Positions 62,584 through 64,000 of a DNA stretch of 64,000 bases are shown piece after piece (the stretch's first letter is position 1; each line of letters opens with the position of its first letter). Below the pieces are notes generated by a model. That model was not told where the DNA came from. It saw only the letters and a program-made list of their open reading frames with translations, and made no database searches. The stretch comes from Stappia taiwanensis (GTDB lineage Bacteria > Pseudomonadota > Alphaproteobacteria > Rhizobiales > Stappiaceae). A program made the translations under genes and the position numbers. The stretch lies in contig NZ_BMCR01000003.1 of the NCBI RefSeq assembly GCF_014635285.1, positions 62,001 through 126,000 of the forward strand, given 5' to 3'.

Positions 62584-63507
62584 TTATCCCCACAGCGCCT
62601 TGCGCACCGGCTCGGGCCAGTCGGCGGTGTCGAGCCCATGGCGGGCGAAAAGGGCGAGGGCGATCCGCTCCAGGCCGAAGCCGACACAGGCGGTGTGGGC
62701 GGTCTCGCCGTTGACGGTCTTCAGGCCCCAGGTCTGGCCGAAATGGTCCTGATGGTAGTTGAAGCTGAGGCAGGCGGTCTTGGTGGTGGCCGAGGTCACC
62801 GGGATCAACAGCTCGAACTTCAGCTTCTGTTCGCGCTGGTTGTTGCCGAGCATCTTGCCGGCGCGGCCGAAGAACGGATCATTGGCCGTGTCCAACTCTA
62901 CATCAAGACCAACGGCAGAGACCAGCGTGCTGCCGCGCTCCATCCAGTCGCTGCGGAAGGCCATGACGTCGTCCGGCGTGCCGATGCGCACGAACTCGCG
63001 CATCCGGAACAGCTGCATCCGCGCCGGGTCCTTGGAAGGCTCGTGACGGAAGCAATAGGACTGCAGGTCGAAAAGACCGCCGCCTTCGGGCAGCGGGCCG
63101 CGCTTGGCGATGGTCGGGTAGAGCGGATAGCAGGCCGCCGGCGTCAGCACCACGTCGGTCGCTTCCTGCTTGCCGGTCCAGTCGTCACCTTCCGCCATGC
63201 ACTGCAGCAGGTTGACGTGGTCGAGTTCGCAGCCGCAGAAGCTGTGCACCGTACCGGCGAGCTGCGGGAAGCTCTTCATGTAGCCGGAGCCTTCGAAATG
63301 GGCCCGGTTCATGCCCGGCGGAAAGCGGATCACCTCCGCCGTGGCCTCGGGCGCATGGCGGGCGATCAGGGCTTCAAACCGGGCGATCACGTCTTCGAAG
63401 GCACCGCTGCGGCCATAAAGGCCGTCAACGCCGGTGTCGATCAGCAGGCCGGCGTCGAACAGCCGGTCAAGCAAATTGGTCTGCATGTCCATGTCGGTAC
63501 CCTTCAC
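62584..63507 (-). CDS. Amino acid:[carrier protein] ligase (class II aaRS homologue)
   Basis: A 307-residue truncated seryl-tRNA-synthetase-like catalytic core without a tRNA-binding arm. Motif 2 is YCFRHEPS...RMREFVRIG and motif 3 is [12 protein letters not shown]. Cys126 (TPAACYPLY), Glu171 (RMREFV) and Cys274 ([11 protein letters not shown]) are positioned like the zinc ligands of the archaeal-type SerRS and of the Bradyrhizobium ligase Bll0957 (Cys131/Glu176/Cys279 as I recall), all shifted by five. Known members activate glycine or alanine and load it on the phosphopantetheine of a small carrier protein instead of a tRNA. GTG 63507 overlaps the upstream stop (GTGA); ATG 63492 is an alternative. 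No carrier-protein gene is in the window. Confidence 0.9.
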   Translation of the reverse strand: MKGTDMDMQTNLLDRLFDAGLLIDTGVDGLYGRSGAFEDVIARFEALIARHAPEATAEVIRFPPGMNRAHFEGSGYMKSFPQLAGTVHSFCGCELDHVNLLQCMAEGDDWTGKQEATDVVLTPAACYPLYPTIAKRGPLPEGGGLFDLQSYCFRHEPSKDPARMQLFRMREFVRIGTPDDVMAFRSDWMERGSTLVSAVGLDVELDTANDPFFGRAGKMLGNNQREQKLKFELLIPVTSATTKTACLSFNYHQDHFGQTWGLKTVNGETAHTACVGFGLERIALALFARHGLDTADWPEPVRKALWG

Positions 63508-64000
63508 GCCAAAAGGCTGGTGTCTTGCTTGTGGATCAGCAGCATGGTCGACGTATTGCCGAGAATGCGGTCGTTGGAGATCATCAACTGGGCGGAATGG
63601 GCATCGCGCAGATGCCGCCCCAAGCTATAGGGCGTGCCGTTCTTGTAGCCCAGGATGCCGCAGATCAGCATGCAATGGTTGATGATCGTCAGGATGGTCT
63701 GCGAACTGGCGATCTTGAGATTGTTCATCGCCACCGCAAAGCTCATGGCGGACAGCTTGTCCTCGTCGCCCCTCACCGCCTCATATTGCGTGAGGGCGGC
63801 AATGATGCTGGCCTTGACCCCCTGCAAGAGGGATGAGGCCTCGGCAACGCGCAAGGCGCCGGGCGGCATTGCCTCGGGCGAGCGGCGCGCGGCGGCGCGT
63901 ACGAAGGCCTGGGCCCGGGCGAAGGCATCGGCGGCGATGCCGTACCAGACGGCACTCCACAGAATATGCGCATGGGCGAGCATCGACTGGGCGGCGATCT
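63504..64000 (-). CDS. Acyl-CoA-dehydrogenase-like protein (N-terminus beyond right edge)
   Basis: The C-terminal 165 residues of a larger protein; the frame is open to position 64000. The helical pattern [27 protein letters not shown], then [60 protein letters not shown], matches the C-terminal domain of acyl-CoA dehydrogenases ([20 protein letters not shown] being the flavin-adjacent segment). In the ligase context it would oxidise the aminoacyl group on the carrier protein, not a CoA ester (inference). The stop overlaps the ligase start by 4 nt. Confidence 0.8.
   Translation of the reverse strand, partial: IAAQSMLAHAHILWSAVWYGIAADAFARAQAFVRAAARRSPEAMPPGALRVAEASSLLQGVKASIIAALTQYEAVRGDEDKLSAMSFAVAMNNLKIASSQTILTIINHCMLICGILGYKNGTPYSLGRHLRDAHSAQLMISNDRILGNTSTMLLIHKQDTSLLA

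Overview
The window is GC-rich (about 65-70% by eye) DNA with tightly packed genes, many with 4-nt ATGA/GTGA/TTGA overlaps. It looks like a chromosomal segment of an alphaproteobacterium, most likely Hyphomicrobiales (Rhizobiales). The reasons are the HutF/HutG histidine route with a HutC operator, Irr-type (ICE) and RirA-type (IRO) iron boxes in front of an imelysin operon, a TakP-like TRAP system, and an aminoacyl-tRNA-synthetase-like amino acid:carrier-protein ligase of the kind known from Bradyrhizobium and Agrobacterium. I saw no rRNA, tRNA, CRISPR array, insertion sequence or phage gene. Family or genus cannot be fixed from this sequence.

Layout, left to right. (1) 1-4964 (-): a very large surface protein, cut by the left edge, with an N-terminal outer-membrane beta-barrel followed by a beta-helical passenger (inverse autotransporter). 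(2) 5245-5733: ureidoglycolate lyase. (3) 5799-14420 (-): hutI-hutH-hutG-hutU, then a TakP-type TRAP transporter dctP-dctQ-dctM. Divergently, 14537-16638 (+): hutF-hutC. Together these turn histidine into glutamate through formiminoglutamate and formylglutamate under HutC control. (4) 16805-19675 (+): an orphan TRAP binding protein, an FAD monooxygenase and a MarR regulator. (5) 19690-25594 (+): an iron-responsive operon (small Cys-motif protein, imelysin, di-haem oxidoreductase, second imelysin, DUF1513 protein) behind overlapping Irr- and RirA-type boxes. (6) 25745-31034 (+): a complete peptide/nickel-type ABC importer. (7) 31060-32216 (-): ACT-domain and cupin proteins.

(8) 32400-46409: cobalamin synthesis. 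A cobalamin riboswitch leads a (+) operon: small membrane protein, cbiX with a His-rich tail, cobH, cobL, cobI, a CbiG-CobJ fusion, an AT-rich orphan gene, cobM. The cluster is then interrupted by a MarR/RutA-like/flavin-reductase module and resumes with cobA-cobB (-) and cbiD-cobK (+). The enzyme set (CbiX, CbiG domain and CbiD present; CobG/CobZ, CobF and CobNST not seen here) points to early cobalt insertion.

(9) 46406-59042: a surface-polysaccharide locus: WecG-type transferase, chain-length co-polymerase with a degenerate kinase domain, polymerase, two GT4 transferases, polysaccharide deacetylase, Wzx-type flippase, secreted GH5 glycanase and a tandem alpha/beta hydrolase. (10) 59027-64000 (-): acyl-CoA-dehydrogenase-like protein (cut by the right edge), amino acid:carrier-protein ligase, DUF1839 protein and GH2 beta-mannosidase-like protein. 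The last block is the best candidate for an undescribed system: an amino acid is activated onto a carrier protein, perhaps oxidised there, beside sugar-polymer genes. Its biological product is unknown.
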